64,000 nt of DNA from Cyclobacteriaceae bacterium (GCA_028281285.1 JANQKF010000033.1:186001-250000), one strand, 5' to 3'; counted from the stretch's first letter, positions 51,822 to 62,306 are shown. Program-made: numbers and translations. The notes: generated from the letters alone by a model not told the origin.

Positions 51822-53945
51822 TTACCCAAATACAATCTCTTCCTTGATAAAAGGAATCTTATAAAGTCGATTACCTGTGGCTTTGGCAATGGCATTGGCC
51901 ACTGCGCCACCAGCCGGTGGGAGAGAAGGTTCACCTAAACCAGTCGGATCATTCAGGCTTTCCACAAAATGGACATCAACCTCCGGAGCTTCCTTAGCCC
52001 GGATCAAACGATACTTATCGAAGTTGCTGGCCTGTGGAGTTCCATTTACAAAGGAGAAATCGCCATACATAGCATGACCGACTCCATCGACTACACCTCC
52101 CTGAACCTGGTTGATTGCCGCATCCGGATTAATAACAATACCACAATCCACAGCGCAAGTCACTCGAGCCACCTTTGGACCACCGCTTGCGTTTGTTACA
52201 TGAGCAACTTCAGCCACATAGGTGTTATGAGAGTAATAGCAACTGAAACCGTGACTAATTCCGGATGGCGCATTGCCCCAACCTGCTTTTTCAGCCGCAA
52301 GCTTAATGACTCCGATCATCTTTTCCGGCTCATAGTCTATTTCACCTACGGGATTATTCTTAGCTCTCTCGAGAATGTCCAGTCGTAATTGTACGGCATC
52401 CATTCCAATTTCAGCAGCCACTTCATCAAAGAAACTTTGTTCAGCAATAGCGAGGAAGTTGGTAATTGGTGCCCTCCAGGCTCCGGTAGTAATATTACTT
52501 CGAAGGTTGTGTGTCTCCACCTTGTAATTCTCAATACCTCCGGCAGGGAACCAGTTTTGCCTTGTTACATTCCCTGAATTTACCCCCGAACCAGTGAGGT
52601 GGTAGCCATCAATTTTTCCATTCTTGATTGCTGCACGAAATTTGTACTTTGATGCAGGCCTGTAGGTTCCCGCAGTCATATCATCTTCTCTGGAGAATAC
52701 TAATTTCACTGGTTTCCTGATCTTATCAGAAATCTCGGCTACTTCCAACGCAAAATCCCCATATAACCTACGTCCAAAACCACCACCCATTCGGGTCATA
52801 TCTATAGTAACGTCTGCTGCTTCACGCCCAAGCAATTGAGCGACTCGCCCTTGAGTCCATTGTGGAGTTTGAATTGGTCCAATCAGCTCTGCCTTTGTAT
52901 CTGTTACATCGGCAAAGAAATTCATTGGCTCCATTGTATTGTGAGGCAGGAAAGGTGCTTCGTATACCCTCTCAATGACCTTATCAGCATTTGCGAATGC
53001 GCGTCTTACGTTTCCATCATTTCTTCGTGGCTCCTTCTCCGGAGTGTCAAGCATTCTCAGCAACTGACGATCATGGTCGGTTGTGTTTTCAAGTTTGCCA
53101 TCCCTTTCCCATTCAGCTTTCAAAGCATTTTTACCTTTCATGGCAGCCCATGTGGAATTGGCAATCACTGCAATCTTGTTTCCGAATTGTACCACATCTG
53201 AGACTCCGTTGACCGCTCGTGCATCGGAGTCGTCAAAGGATTTTAGCTTAGTGCCAAATGCCGGTGGCCTCATAGCCGCTGCATAGACCATGCCTTCGCG
53301 TTTGAAGTCCAATCCGAATAAAGGTTCACCGGTAATAATTCCGTCCAGATCAACGTTTTTCTTGGCCTGGCCAATAATTTTGAAGTCTTTAGGATCTTTG
53401 AGCTCTACCTCTTCAGGAATTTCTTCCATAACTGCCTTTGCTGCTAATTCACCATAGGTCATGGTCATTTTGCCGTACTTTACAACCCCATTTTCTGTAG
53501 TGATTCCTGAGGGGTCAACCTGCCATTCTTTAGCCGCGGTATTGATCAATAGTTTTCGAGCAGTTGCTCCTGCAGTTCTAAGTATGGTCCAACTGCTTCG
53601 TATAGACTGGCTACCGCCAGCGACCTGCCTGGTGAATGATTCTGTATTTAGAGGTGCCTGTTTAACAATAACATCTTCCCAGTTGACATCCAGCTCTTCA
53701 GCCACAATCATAGGCATAGATGTCTTAATGTTCTGTCCAATTTCCGGGTTTGGTGACATAATGGTCACTTCTCCGTTATCTGCAATGGTGAGGAACGCAT
53801 TAACTTCATACCAAGCCGATGCTTCAGGCCTGGCCATATCTGCAGGTGTGCAACCCCAGTTAAAACCGATAACTATACCACCTCCTGCAAGTGCTGATGT
53901 CTTGAGGAAGGATCTTCTGTTGATTTTTGTCTTAATTACTGTCAT
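51822..53945 (-). CDS. Molybdenum-binding subunit, IorB-like (copy 1)
   Basis: Large subunit of a xanthine-dehydrogenase-family enzyme of the isoquinoline 1-oxidoreductase (IorB) type; it hydroxylates N-heterocycles or aldehydes using a molybdopterin cofactor. 707 residues with a Tat signal (NRRSFLKTSALAGGG), so it folds with its cofactor and is exported. Family motifs include [14 protein letters not shown] and the catalytic-Glu segment GLGEPSLPP near the C-terminus. The electron partner is the 2Fe-2S protein 17 bases upstream. The true substrate is unknown. Confidence 0.92.
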   Translation of the reverse strand: MTVIKTKINRRSFLKTSALAGGGIVIGFNWGCTPADMARPEASAWYEVNAFLTIADNGEVTIMSPNPEIGQNIKTSMPMIVAEELDVNWEDVIVKQAPLNTESFTRQVAGGSQSIRSSWTILRTAGATARKLLINTAAKEWQVDPSGITTENGVVKYGKMTMTYGELAAKAVMEEIPEEVELKDPKDFKIIGQAKKNVDLDGIITGEPLFGLDFKREGMVYAAAMRPPAFGTKLKSFDDSDARAVNGVSDVVQFGNKIAVIANSTWAAMKGKNALKAEWERDGKLENTTDHDRQLLRMLDTPEKEPRRNDGNVRRAFANADKVIERVYEAPFLPHNTMEPMNFFADVTDTKAELIGPIQTPQWTQGRVAQLLGREAADVTIDMTRMGGGFGRRLYGDFALEVAEISDKIRKPVKLVFSREDDMTAGTYRPASKYKFRAAIKNGKIDGYHLTGSGVNSGNVTRQNWFPAGGIENYKVETHNLRSNITTGAWRAPITNFLAIAEQSFFDEVAAEIGMDAVQLRLDILERAKNNPVGEIDYEPEKMIGVIKLAAEKAGWGNAPSGISHGFSCYYSHNTYVAEVAHVTNASGGPKVARVTCAVDCGIVINPDAAINQVQGGVVDGVGHAMYGDFSFVNGTPQASNFDKYRLIRAKEAPEVDVHFVESLNDPTGLGEPSLPPAGGAVANAIAKATGNRLYKIPFIKEEIVFG

Positions 53946-53962
53946 GACGATCGTATTTGGGA

Positions 53963-54421
53963 TTACATGTTAGTCGCGGCCGTTTTCACAGCAGCCTTGA
54001 TTTTGTTATAAGTGGCACAGCGACAAATATTACCATGCATTGCATTTTCAATATCCTCGTCAGACGGATTGGAATTTCGTGATAGGAATGCTGCGGCATT
54101 CATCATCTGACCTGCCTGGCAATAGCCACATTGAGGTACATCATGCTCTCTCCATGCGCTTTGTACAGGATGATCGCCATTTTCGGACAGGCCCTCAATC
54201 GTAGTTATCTCATTGTCTCCAATTGTTGAAACAGGTAAAGAGCAGGAACGAACCGCATTACCGTTCAAATGGACGGTACAGGCTCCACATTGGGCTATTC
54301 CACAGCCGAATTTTGTACCCACCAGGTCCAGGGTATCTCGAAGGACCCAGAGGAGAGGGGTATCAGCGTCTACATCTACTTGACGTGATTTCCCATTAAC
54401 ATTGATAGAATATACAGGCAT
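53963..54421 (-). CDS. (2Fe-2S)-binding subunit, IorA-like (copy 1)
   Basis: Small iron-sulfur subunit of 152 residues that passes electrons from the molybdenum site. The first cluster uses the ferredoxin-type motif [17 protein letters not shown]; the second uses QCGYCQAGQ and NICRCATY. It matches IorA/CoxS-type proteins, with no Tat signal of its own, so it may be exported with the large subunit. It directly precedes IorB copy 1. Confidence 0.94.
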   Translation of the reverse strand: MPVYSINVNGKSRQVDVDADTPLLWVLRDTLDLVGTKFGCGIAQCGACTVHLNGNAVRSCSLPVSTIGDNEITTIEGLSENGDHPVQSAWREHDVPQCGYCQAGQMMNAAAFLSRNSNPSDEDIENAMHGNICRCATYNKIKAAVKTAATNM

Positions 54422-54521
54422 AGTTTTTTATTTATCTAGGTTGATCTTAGTCAATATACATTTATTCATTCCAAGTTCATACCCGGAAATGTTATGAGGA
54501 GGTATTATTACATAAAGAAGC

Positions 54522-56702
54522 TTACACCAGTCCGTGCTTCTTAAGTGGAAGTTCTCTCACGCGTTTACCTATTGACCTTGATACAGCATTCACCAAAGCC
54601 GGAAAAAGAATAGGATAGGAGGGTTCTCCTAACCCCTGCGGTTGCTCATTACTATCGGTCAGATGGACATGAACGTCAGGCGAATCTTTCATCCTTAATT
54701 TCTGATATTGATCGAAATTTTGTGCTTTCGGTTTACCCCGATCCAACTCCAATGACTCGTAAAGGGCCGCACTTATGGCATCAGTCACACCGCCCTGAAT
54801 CTGAGCTTCTGCCCCGATCGGGTTGATAACTCGTCCACAGTCGGCAGCGATGTGGACCTGATCTACTTTGATTTTACCGTTTGCATTGCGAACGTCAACC
54901 ACGCATGCCACATATGTTCCAAATACCATTTGACCGGCAAAGCCTCTGGAAACTCCATCTTTTGCAGGCTGGTCCCAACCGGATTCCTGACGCACCCTAT
55001 TTATTACACCTCTTAGCCGAGTTGTGTTGTAGCTAGGACCGCCATGGTCACTATAAGGCATATCCCTGTCTTCTTCTCCAATCATTTCCAACTGAAAATC
55101 GATTGGGTCTTTGCCGGCATTTTGTGCTAACTCATCCATAAAACACTGGTAGGCAAAGGTTGTGGCATTCATTCCGGGTGTCCTCAGGGCACCAACCGGA
55201 ATATTGGTAAGTAGGGGGGTGTAGGCGATTCTGAAGTTGGGTACCATACCCGCTGGCTGTTGGTCAGGGAAAGCCTCAGTTCCGTGAGCCGGACTGGACC
55301 CCCGATAGAGATATCTTGATGTGGTGCAAATATTCACATCCAATGCCGTGAGTTTAGATCCTTCCATGGCGGCCTTGAAATGGTAACAGCCGGCCGGACG
55401 ATAATAATCTCCCAAAAAGTCATTTTCCCTATTCCAAACAAGCTTTACCGGTCGCTTCAGTTTATGCGAAATAAAGACCGCTTCGGAGGCGTAATCATTA
55501 CCAAGTCTTCGGCCAAATCCCCCTCCGATACGTGTAAATTTGACTTTAATGTTCTCTCTTGGAATACCGGTGATCATATTGGCTAAGCCCGCAGCACTGC
55601 CGGGGGTTTGTGTTGGCCCGGTCAGATCAATTTCATTTTCCCTTACGTCCGCTATGAAGTTCATCGGCTCCATTTGACTATGACTCACAAAGGGCACATC
55701 ATAGGTGGCTTCAATTTGATTGTTGTTACTTCTGAATTCCGAATCTACGTTTCCGTCTTCCCTAAGGACTTCACCTTTAGCGTTGATCCCTTTTTTGAAA
55801 TCAGCCATTAGCTGCCTATTAGAAGCGATATAGCCCCTTGGGTTCGACCAATTAGCCTTTACCAACTTCTTGGCTTTGAAAGCGGTCCAGAGTTTGTCGG
55901 CCACAATGGCAACCCCATCAACCATTCTGGTAGGGTTATCCATGCCTTCAATTTCAAATACGTCAATAATGCCTTCGATTTTTAATGCTTCGGTAGCATC
56001 AAAGCTTCTTAATTTGGCCCCAAATACATCAGGCTTGAGTACCGTGGCATAAACCATTCCATCAATCTCCTGATCAAGGCCGAATAGTGGTTGTCCGGTG
56101 ACAATCTTTTGTAAATCCACATCGGATTTTGACTTTCCAATAATCTTAAAATCCTGAGGATCCTTGAGAGGTGGATTCTCATTAACTTCCAATTGTGCTG
56201 CGGCTTCCGCTAAATGTCCATAATGAAGTTTCTTCCTGCCTGAAATTACGAACCCATCTTCCGTTTTAATCTCCGTAATAGGAACATTCCATTGATTGGC
56301 GGCAGCCCTTACCAATACATCCCGAACGGCTGCACCTGCCTTTCTTAGGTTATCGTAGTTGGTTTTGACTCCTGTGCTACCTCCTGCAAACTGAGAACCC
56401 ATTCGGCTATCTAGTTCAGCCTGTTCCACTATCACTTTTTCCCAAGGTAAATCCAGCTCTTCTGCCAGGATCATTGGGAGGGAAGTTTTGACTCCTTGTC
56501 CAATGTCCGGATTCTTTGCTCGAATAATTGCAGTACCGTCTCCATTAATGAGAATAAAGGCGTTAATTTCTAACGCTGTGAAAAGCGGATCGGAGGGCAA
56601 GGTGGCACATCCGTATAAGTTGAAACCCAAAATAAGTCCGCCACCGGCCGTACCACTCAACTTGAGGAAGGTTCTTCGATTAGTAGTCAGTTGATTACTC
56701 AT
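54522..56702 (-). CDS. Molybdenum-binding subunit, IorB-like (copy 2)
   Basis: Paralogue of the preceding IorB, 726 residues, with a Tat signal ([16 protein letters not shown]). It keeps [18 protein letters not shown] and the catalytic [16 protein letters not shown]. It differs from copy 1 in most of the substrate-channel region, so a different substrate is likely. Its start overlaps the second 2Fe-2S gene by 8 bases, so they are co-translated. The tandem pairs form a probable four-gene operon. Confidence 0.92.
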   Translation of the reverse strand: MSNQLTTNRRTFLKLSGTAGGGLILGFNLYGCATLPSDPLFTALEINAFILINGDGTAIIRAKNPDIGQGVKTSLPMILAEELDLPWEKVIVEQAELDSRMGSQFAGGSTGVKTNYDNLRKAGAAVRDVLVRAAANQWNVPITEIKTEDGFVISGRKKLHYGHLAEAAAQLEVNENPPLKDPQDFKIIGKSKSDVDLQKIVTGQPLFGLDQEIDGMVYATVLKPDVFGAKLRSFDATEALKIEGIIDVFEIEGMDNPTRMVDGVAIVADKLWTAFKAKKLVKANWSNPRGYIASNRQLMADFKKGINAKGEVLREDGNVDSEFRSNNNQIEATYDVPFVSHSQMEPMNFIADVRENEIDLTGPTQTPGSAAGLANMITGIPRENIKVKFTRIGGGFGRRLGNDYASEAVFISHKLKRPVKLVWNRENDFLGDYYRPAGCYHFKAAMEGSKLTALDVNICTTSRYLYRGSSPAHGTEAFPDQQPAGMVPNFRIAYTPLLTNIPVGALRTPGMNATTFAYQCFMDELAQNAGKDPIDFQLEMIGEEDRDMPYSDHGGPSYNTTRLRGVINRVRQESGWDQPAKDGVSRGFAGQMVFGTYVACVVDVRNANGKIKVDQVHIAADCGRVINPIGAEAQIQGGVTDAISAALYESLELDRGKPKAQNFDQYQKLRMKDSPDVHVHLTDSNEQPQGLGEPSYPILFPALVNAVSRSIGKRVRELPLKKHGLV

Positions 56703-57165
56703 TATTTCCTCCTTTCTCAGCGGCTCTCATGATGGCCTTTTTGATTCGGGGGTAGGTGCCGCAACGGCAGATATTGCCTGACATGTTTTGATGAATATCT
56801 GCCTCAGTCGGATTGGGTATTTTGGAAAGCATAGCGGAAGCACTCATAATCTGGCCAGCCTGGCAATAGCCACACTGTGGAACATCTTCCTCCATCCAAG
56901 CCTCTTGGACCGGGTGTGATCCGTTTTCAGAAAGTCCTTCGATGGTAGTAATGGATGCATTTCCTATTGCAGATATTGGAGTTGAACATGATCTGACTGC
57001 TTCACCATTTAAGTGAATCGTGCATGCCCCGCATTGAGCAATGCCGCAGCCGAATTTGGTTCCTTTTAAGTTAAGTTCGTCCCTCAATACCCAGAGCATC
57101 GGAGTATCGGGATCTACATTGACCTGGCGCGATTCGCCATTGACGTCTATCGAGAAGTTTGCCAT
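56695..57165 (-). CDS. (2Fe-2S)-binding subunit, IorA-like (copy 2)
   Basis: Iron-sulfur subunit of about 156 residues with both cluster motifs ([26 protein letters not shown] ... NICRCGTY). I start at ATG 57165 ([14 protein letters not shown]), which aligns with copy 1; a further in-frame start at 57210 would add 15 residues. It is promoter-proximal in the four-gene operon and diverges from the sigma-factor gene. Confidence 0.93.
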   Translation of the reverse strand: MANFSIDVNGESRQVNVDPDTPMLWVLRDELNLKGTKFGCGIAQCGACTIHLNGEAVRSCSTPISAIGNASITTIEGLSENGSHPVQEAWMEEDVPQCGYCQAGQIMSASAMLSKIPNPTEADIHQNMSGNICRCGTYPRIKKAIMRAAEKGGNNE

Positions 57166-57405
57166 TGAAATGAGTTTAAACCAACTATAATATAGTTGGT
57201 TTAACGGCAAGGTGGTAGAAGACGCACCATGGATCAGCCCAATACACCGGTTTTATCGATGAATTGTCTGCAGTTATCTGCGAATGAGAGGTGAAAGTGT
57301 AGGTCATACCGAACCACCAGAGAGTTGATTTTGATCAAGAATTTTTATTGAAAATGAACATCGCCTGTTATGCCGAGTTAAAAAATGCGTTACTCTGATT
57401 GAAAC

Positions 57406-57909
57406 ATGAATACAAATGAGTTTGAGCATAAAGTAGTTTCGCTTTCACCACGGCTTTATCCAATGGTCGTTCGGCTTTTGGGAAACCATGATCAGGCGAA
57501 GGATGCTGTTCAGGATGTAATGCTTAAGCTGTGGAACAAAAGAAAACAGTTGAGTAATCACCCGAATATAAATGGATTTGTGTTTCTAACAGCGAAGAAT
57601 TATTGTCTGGATTTGCTAAAAAAATCAAGACCTTCAGTGAGTTCGATTGATTCCTCTCTGTCATTTTTTACTGATTCTAGTGTTCAACAGCCAATGGAAT
57701 ACGAAGAACTTAAAACGGCCATTCGTTCGATTTTGAAATCACTACCTGCTCAACAGGCTGAGGTACTTGTGATGCGTGACCTGGATGGTTTGGAGTTCAA
57801 TGAAATTGCTGAGTTAATGAATTTGAAAGTGGAACATGTGAGGGTGCTACTTTCAAGAGCACGAAGACAAGTAGCCAAGCAACTACAAACAACTTTTAGC
57901 TATGGATGA
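57406..57909 (+). CDS. ECF-type RNA polymerase sigma factor
   Basis: A 167-residue sigma-70-family factor of the extracytoplasmic-function type. Region 2 has NHDQAKDAVQDVMLKLWNKR, and region 4 has RDLDGLEFNEIAELMNLKVEHVRVLLSRARRQV. No upstream anti-sigma domain is fused. It overlaps the next gene, a small membrane protein, by 8 bases. Bacteroidota ECF genes of this kind usually control a neighbouring surface or transport operon; here the third gene may be the target. Confidence 0.93.
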   Translation: MNTNEFEHKVVSLSPRLYPMVVRLLGNHDQAKDAVQDVMLKLWNKRKQLSNHPNINGFVFLTAKNYCLDLLKKSRPSVSSIDSSLSFFTDSSVQQPMEYEELKTAIRSILKSLPAQQAEVLVMRDLDGLEFNEIAELMNLKVEHVRVLLSRARRQVAKQLQTTFSYG

Positions 57910-58318
57910 ACAAAAGAGAAAGGAACTGACTAAGAAATACCTGAGTGCTTCTTCGACTTTGAAAGAAGAGGAGCTGTTAATGAATGATCCGCATAATACG
58001 CTGGGTGACTGGGCTACTTTTGTCCGAAACGAGAAAAGTGAGGTTCCGATGAACTTGGGGAAAGACGTGATGCAGGCCATTGGGAAGAAGACGAATTCAA
58101 AACGAATATTTCTATTCAGAGCAGTGTCTGTTGCCGCAGCATTTGCTCTCTTGTTGAGCTTCTTATTTATCCCATCAAGGGAAAACGAGATGACTTATGA
58201 GGAGAAAGTGGAAATGTTAGAACAAGTGCTATCTGGGTTTTCAACAGAAACCAACGTGATAGCAGATAGTGATGTGATTTATGAAGATGAATTGCTGATT
58301 GTTTACATGAATAAATAA
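57902..58318 (+). CDS. Small membrane protein, possible anti-sigma factor
   Basis: A 138-residue protein with an N-terminal cytoplasmic acidic/helical region, one membrane helix (IFLFRAVSVAAAFALLLSFLFI, about residues 66-87), and a short periplasmic tail. No Zn-type anti-sigma motif (HxxxCxxC) is present, so the assignment rests on position: it overlaps the sigma gene by 8 bases and precedes a plug-domain-like gene. Plausible but unproven. Confidence 0.6.
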   Translation: MDEQKRKELTKKYLSASSTLKEEELLMNDPHNTLGDWATFVRNEKSEVPMNLGKDVMQAIGKKTNSKRIFLFRAVSVAAAFALLLSFLFIPSRENEMTYEEKVEMLEQVLSGFSTETNVIADSDVIYEDELLIVYMNK

Positions 58319-58339
58319 TTAAACCCTAAAACGATTGAT

Positions 58340-58831
58340 ATGAAGAATGTACTTATAGTTACCGTTGTAATGTTGTTGTCGGCCAACACAATGATGGCAC
58401 AGGGTCAATTAAAAATAGCGCTGAAAGACAGCACAATAGTGGATTACTATATTGATGGTAAAAAAGTCGATTATGAAATAGTAAGGTTGTTGGACCCTGA
58501 AAAACTCGGGACTGTTACCGTACTAAAGGACGAAGCTTCACTAAAAAAATATAATGCCGAAGTTGGGGTTGTATGGATTGAATCAGTTGATGAGGATGAG
58601 GTTAAGGACTTTGGAAAGATTAAGATCAGAGTCGGGAATGACAGCAGAGTGATTCACCCACTCTATATAATCAATGGTGAAAGGGTAGAGAGAGGATCTA
58701 TTGCAGACCTGAATCCAAATGATATCAAGGATATTTCAGTTGTAAAGGGAGAAGTAGCTAAGAAACTGTACAATGCTGAACAGGGTGTGGTCATTGTCAC
58801 CACCAAAAAAAGAAAACGTAAAAAGAACTAG
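58340..58831 (+). CDS. Exported protein with two TonB-plug-like segments
   Basis: A 163-residue exported protein (signal MKNVLIVTVVMLLSANTMMAQ). The second half reads PLYIINGERVERGSIADLNPNDIKDISVVKGEVAKKLYNAEQGVVIVTTK (split here only by order), resembling the SusC plug pattern (PLYVIDG ... INPNDIESIEVLK ... GVILITTK). The first half has a weaker copy (YYIDGKKVD ... LDPEKLGTVTVLKDEASLKKYNAEVGVVWIES). No barrel follows, so it is a free-standing plug-like protein and perhaps a signalling partner of the sigma/anti-sigma pair. Confidence 0.75.
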   Translation: MKNVLIVTVVMLLSANTMMAQGQLKIALKDSTIVDYYIDGKKVDYEIVRLLDPEKLGTVTVLKDEASLKKYNAEVGVVWIESVDEDEVKDFGKIKIRVGNDSRVIHPLYIINGERVERGSIADLNPNDIKDISVVKGEVAKKLYNAEQGVVIVTTKKRKRKKN

Positions 58832-58865
58832 GAGACGGTCATTGCTCAAAATACCCTGATGCATA

Positions 58866-58899
58866 AAAAAGCCTGTTCCAGTGTTGGGAACAGGCTTTA
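58866..58899 (-). terminator. Bidirectional terminator between plug-like gene and pckA
   Basis: AAAGCCTGTTCC (58868-58879) pairs with GGAACAGGCTTT (58887-58898). The minus-strand copy ends in six T, so it mainly serves pckA; the convergent plus-strand operon may use it weakly. Confidence 0.85.
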
Positions 58900-58918
58900 A
58901 AAGGTAAGTAGTTTTAGT

Positions 58919-60535
58919 TTATTCCGCTACAGCGCTCACCTTTGGAGCTCCTGCAAGAATTTCTTCGTTAGCGTATTCTTCGAACTTCTCGAAGTTCTTG
59001 TTGAACTTAACCGCAAGCTTATTCGCTTCAGCATCATACGCTACCTTGTCGGCCCAAGTATTTTTAGGACTTAGGATGTCATCCGGTATATTCGGACAAG
59101 TAGCAGGCATTGCCAAACCAAATACCTCGTGAGTTGTGTAATCAACATTATCCAGATCACCCTCTAAAGCAGCAGTGATCATTGCTCGCGTGTATTTTAG
59201 TTTCATTCTGCTTCCGGTGCCATAGGCTCCACCTGACCATCCAGTGTTTACCAGCCAAACGTTTACACCCGCGGCCTGCATTTTCTCACCAAGCATTTCC
59301 GCATATTTGGTTGGGTGTAATGGCATAAACGGAGCTCCAAAGCAAGCTGAAAAAGCAGCAACAGGCTCAGTAATTCCTGCTTCAGTTCCTGCAACTTTTG
59401 CTGTATACCCCGATATAAAATGGAACATGGCTTGTCCAGGGGTCAATTTGGAAATTGGAGGTAATACTCCTGAGGCGTCACAGGTAAGGAAAAATATGTT
59501 CTTTGGATTTTCACCAACCGAAGACTCCTGGATATTATCAATATGATAGATCGGGTAGGATACCCTGGTATTTTCAGTGATTTTGGCACTTTCATAATCA
59601 GGAACATTTGTACCTTCTTTAAAGGTGATGTTCTCGAGAATCGCTCCCGGCTTGATTGCCTTCCAAATGTCCGGCTCCTTTTCCTCCGTCAGATCAATAA
59701 CCTTTGCATAGCACCCGCCTTCAAAGTTGAATACTGTGTTCTCGGAGGTCCACCCATGTTCGTCATCACCGATCAATCTTCGATTCGGATCTGCAGAAAG
59801 GGTTGTCTTACCCGTTCCCGAAAGGCCAAAGAAAATTGCAGTATCCCCGGATTCTCCGACATTGGCTGAGCAGTGCATAGCCAAAGTGTCTTTCTGATGT
59901 GGAAGAATGAAATTTAATGCGGAGAAGATTCCTTTTTTCATTTCTCCTGTATAACCCGTACCACCAACCATGGCTATTTTTCTACCAAAGTTCAGAATGG
60001 CGAAGTTGTGTTGTCTGGTTCCATCTCTCTCAGGATCGGCCATAAAACCTGGTGCGCAAACCACTGTCCATTCAGGGTCAAAGTTTTCGATTTCGTCTTG
60101 AGATGGTCGAAGGAACATGTTATGGCAGAACATGTTTGACCAAGGTAATTCAGTAACAACACGAATATTTGTTCTGTATTTAGGATCTGCACAGACATAG
60201 GCATCCCGTGCATAAAGTTCTTTACCAGATAGGTAATCGACCACTCGATCATAAAGAGCATCAAACTGAGAAGGCTCAAAAGGGATATTGATGTTACCCC
60301 ACCACACCGCATCTTCTGTGACTTCGTCTCTTACAATAAATCGGTCTTTAGGTGATCTACCGGTAAATTCTCCGGTATTTACAGCAATGGCTCCAGTGCT
60401 GGTGTCCTGTGCCATTCCTTTTTCAACTGAAATTCTAGCCAACTCCTCAGACGATAAATTCCAGTGAACTGTAGCATCTTTGATGCCCAAATCATTTACT
60501 GTCGCCTTCGTGGATTTTAATCCGTTTTCCTGCAT
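58919..60535 (-). CDS. pckA: ATP-dependent phosphoenolpyruvate carboxykinase
   Basis: Gluconeogenic enzyme converting oxaloacetate and ATP to phosphoenolpyruvate, CO2 and ADP. The 538-residue length fits bacterial PckA. Motifs include the P-loop GLSGTGKTTLSADPNR, the second kinase motif LIGDDEHGW, the PEPCK signature FEGGCYAKVIDL, and the C-terminal MPLHPTKYAE region. GTP-dependent PEPCK is excluded by these motifs. Transcribed alone between terminators, with a -7-like box upstream. Confidence 0.97.
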   Translation of the reverse strand: MQENGLKSTKATVNDLGIKDATVHWNLSSEELARISVEKGMAQDTSTGAIAVNTGEFTGRSPKDRFIVRDEVTEDAVWWGNINIPFEPSQFDALYDRVVDYLSGKELYARDAYVCADPKYRTNIRVVTELPWSNMFCHNMFLRPSQDEIENFDPEWTVVCAPGFMADPERDGTRQHNFAILNFGRKIAMVGGTGYTGEMKKGIFSALNFILPHQKDTLAMHCSANVGESGDTAIFFGLSGTGKTTLSADPNRRLIGDDEHGWTSENTVFNFEGGCYAKVIDLTEEKEPDIWKAIKPGAILENITFKEGTNVPDYESAKITENTRVSYPIYHIDNIQESSVGENPKNIFFLTCDASGVLPPISKLTPGQAMFHFISGYTAKVAGTEAGITEPVAAFSACFGAPFMPLHPTKYAEMLGEKMQAAGVNVWLVNTGWSGGAYGTGSRMKLKYTRAMITAALEGDLDNVDYTTHEVFGLAMPATCPNIPDDILSPKNTWADKVAYDAEANKLAVKFNKNFEKFEEYANEEILAGAPKVSAVAE

Positions 60536-60588
60536 TTTCTAGTTTTTTATGACGTTTATGACAAACGTTTGCAATTGGTTTAGGGGCA

Positions 60589-60596
60589 CAAAAATA
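60589..60596 (-). promoter_or_regulatory. Bacteroidota -7-type box (TATTTTTG) upstream of pckA
   Basis: On the minus strand TATTTTTG matches TAnnTTTG exactly and lies about 54 bases upstream of the pckA start. A -33 TTG at the right distance is not evident, because the flanking sequence is a T-rich run. Confidence 0.4.
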
Positions 60597-60756
60597 GACA
60601 AAAAAACTTTTCGTATAAACCCTGATGGACAATATTCACGAACACATTTATTAGGGCGGTAATGGAGTGGTTTGAACGATTGTAGTCCAGTATTTGCAAA
60701 ACCACTGAACCAGTGTTAGTTTTATCGCTATTGAATTAATCATTTAACCCTTCCTT

Positions 60757-62289
60757 ATGTCAGATACTAAGATGATCTGGGGTCATCCCAGAGGATTAGC
60801 TACACTATTTTTTACAGAAATGTGGGAGCGCTTTAGCTACTATGGTATGCGAGGCCTCCTTATTCTTTTTATGACCACAGCTGCCGTAGAAGGCGGGTTG
60901 GGTTTTGATGATCAGACTTCCGGAGCAATTTATGGATTGTATACTATGGGCGTGTACCTATTGGCATTACCGGGTGGTTGGCTAGCTGACCGTCTTTTTG
61001 GCCTGAAGCGATCGGTTTGGTACGGGGGCATAATCATTGCAATGGGTCACTTCACGATGGCTATTCCTGGAATAGCCGAGCTTATGGGAATGGGTAGTGA
61101 AGGTGTGACTGGGCTTGACACCAATGCCTTCTTTCTAGGGCTGATTTTGATTGTTATCGGTACAGGATTGCTAAAGCCAAACATTAGCTCAATTGTAGGG
61201 CAGCTATATGCGCCAGGAGATGTGAAGCGAGATGCAGGATTCTCCATATTCTATATGGGTATTAATATTGGTGCTTTTGTAGCACCGCTACTTACCGGTG
61301 CTCTGGCTACGTATAACTGGCATTTGGGCTTTGGTTTAGCAGGTTTTGGAATGGTCCTAGGGCTTATTCAATATAAAATGACCGCTCACTATTTGCAGGA
61401 TGTGGGCAATTTGGCGCCCGCAGAGTCTGCTGAGGAAACAGATAAACGAGCTTCATTGAGAAAGAACACCACAATGATCGTTGGTCTATTAGGTGTTGTT
61501 GTTGTGCTGATGTTTGCTGGAATCATTCCTATCAATGCAAGTGCAATCGCAAATCTTTCAGGAATTATTATTGCGATAGTGGCTTTTGGCTACCTGGCCT
61601 ATATCGTTCTTTTTGGAAACCTTGAAGCTAGTGATCGAAAAAAGGTAATTGCTATTGGTATCGTCTTTGTGTTCTCGGCAGTATTCTGGTCAGGATTTGA
61701 ACAGGCAGGTTCCACATTAAACCTCTTTGCAGAACGATTTACCGATAAGCACATCTTTGGATGGGAAATCCCAACTGCTTGGTTCCAATCGGTAAACGCG
61801 GTATTCATTATCATTTTTGCACCGTTTTTTGGTGCAATGTGGATATGGTTGGCTCGTAGAAATTGGGAGCCGAGCTCTCCACTGAAATTCTTCTTTGGTC
61901 TGGTGGGTGTAGGTGCAGGATTTTTTGTGATGTACTTTGCAGCCAAGATTGCCGCTGCAGGAGAAATGGCACTACCAACATGGTTGATCTTCACTTATTT
62001 GTTCCATACCTGGGGCGAGCTCAGCCTAAGCCCTGTAGGGCTAAGTTTGACCACCAAATTGGCACCAAAGGGGTATCAAGGTCAGATGATGGGGATATGG
62101 TTCCTGTCGGTTTCACTGGGTAATCTACTAGCCGGACTAATTGCAGGTGAGGCGAGTGGAGGCGATGCTGAGGCACTTGCTAATATGCCGAATCAGTATA
62201 TGACTATTGTATTGACTACCATGGGAGCAGCATTGTTACTATTACTGCTCAATAAGCCTTTGAGAAAACTCATGGGAAATGTCCATTAA
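60757..62289 (+). CDS. POT/PTR-family peptide MFS transporter
   Basis: Inner-membrane proton-coupled oligopeptide transporter of 510 residues with 12 or more hydrophobic helices. The ExxER signature (EMWERFSYYGMR) near residue 22 and the motif GLLKPNISSIVGQLY are diagnostic. It probably imports di- and tripeptides and fits a protein-degrading lifestyle. It ends at a terminator shared with the convergent UDG gene. Confidence 0.94.
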   Translation: MSDTKMIWGHPRGLATLFFTEMWERFSYYGMRGLLILFMTTAAVEGGLGFDDQTSGAIYGLYTMGVYLLALPGGWLADRLFGLKRSVWYGGIIIAMGHFTMAIPGIAELMGMGSEGVTGLDTNAFFLGLILIVIGTGLLKPNISSIVGQLYAPGDVKRDAGFSIFYMGINIGAFVAPLLTGALATYNWHLGFGLAGFGMVLGLIQYKMTAHYLQDVGNLAPAESAEETDKRASLRKNTTMIVGLLGVVVVLMFAGIIPINASAIANLSGIIIAIVAFGYLAYIVLFGNLEASDRKKVIAIGIVFVFSAVFWSGFEQAGSTLNLFAERFTDKHIFGWEIPTAWFQSVNAVFIIIFAPFFGAMWIWLARRNWEPSSPLKFFFGLVGVGAGFFVMYFAAKIAAAGEMALPTWLIFTYLFHTWGELSLSPVGLSLTTKLAPKGYQGQMMGIWFLSVSLGNLLAGLIAGEASGGDAEALANMPNQYMTIVLTTMGAALLLLLLNKPLRKLMGNVH

Positions 62290-62306
62290 CACATAAAACG
62301 ATTTAG

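Noticed and set aside
52836-53201. Plus-strand open frames within the molybdenum-enzyme genes
   Set aside because: They are opposite-strand shadows of highly conserved coding sequence.
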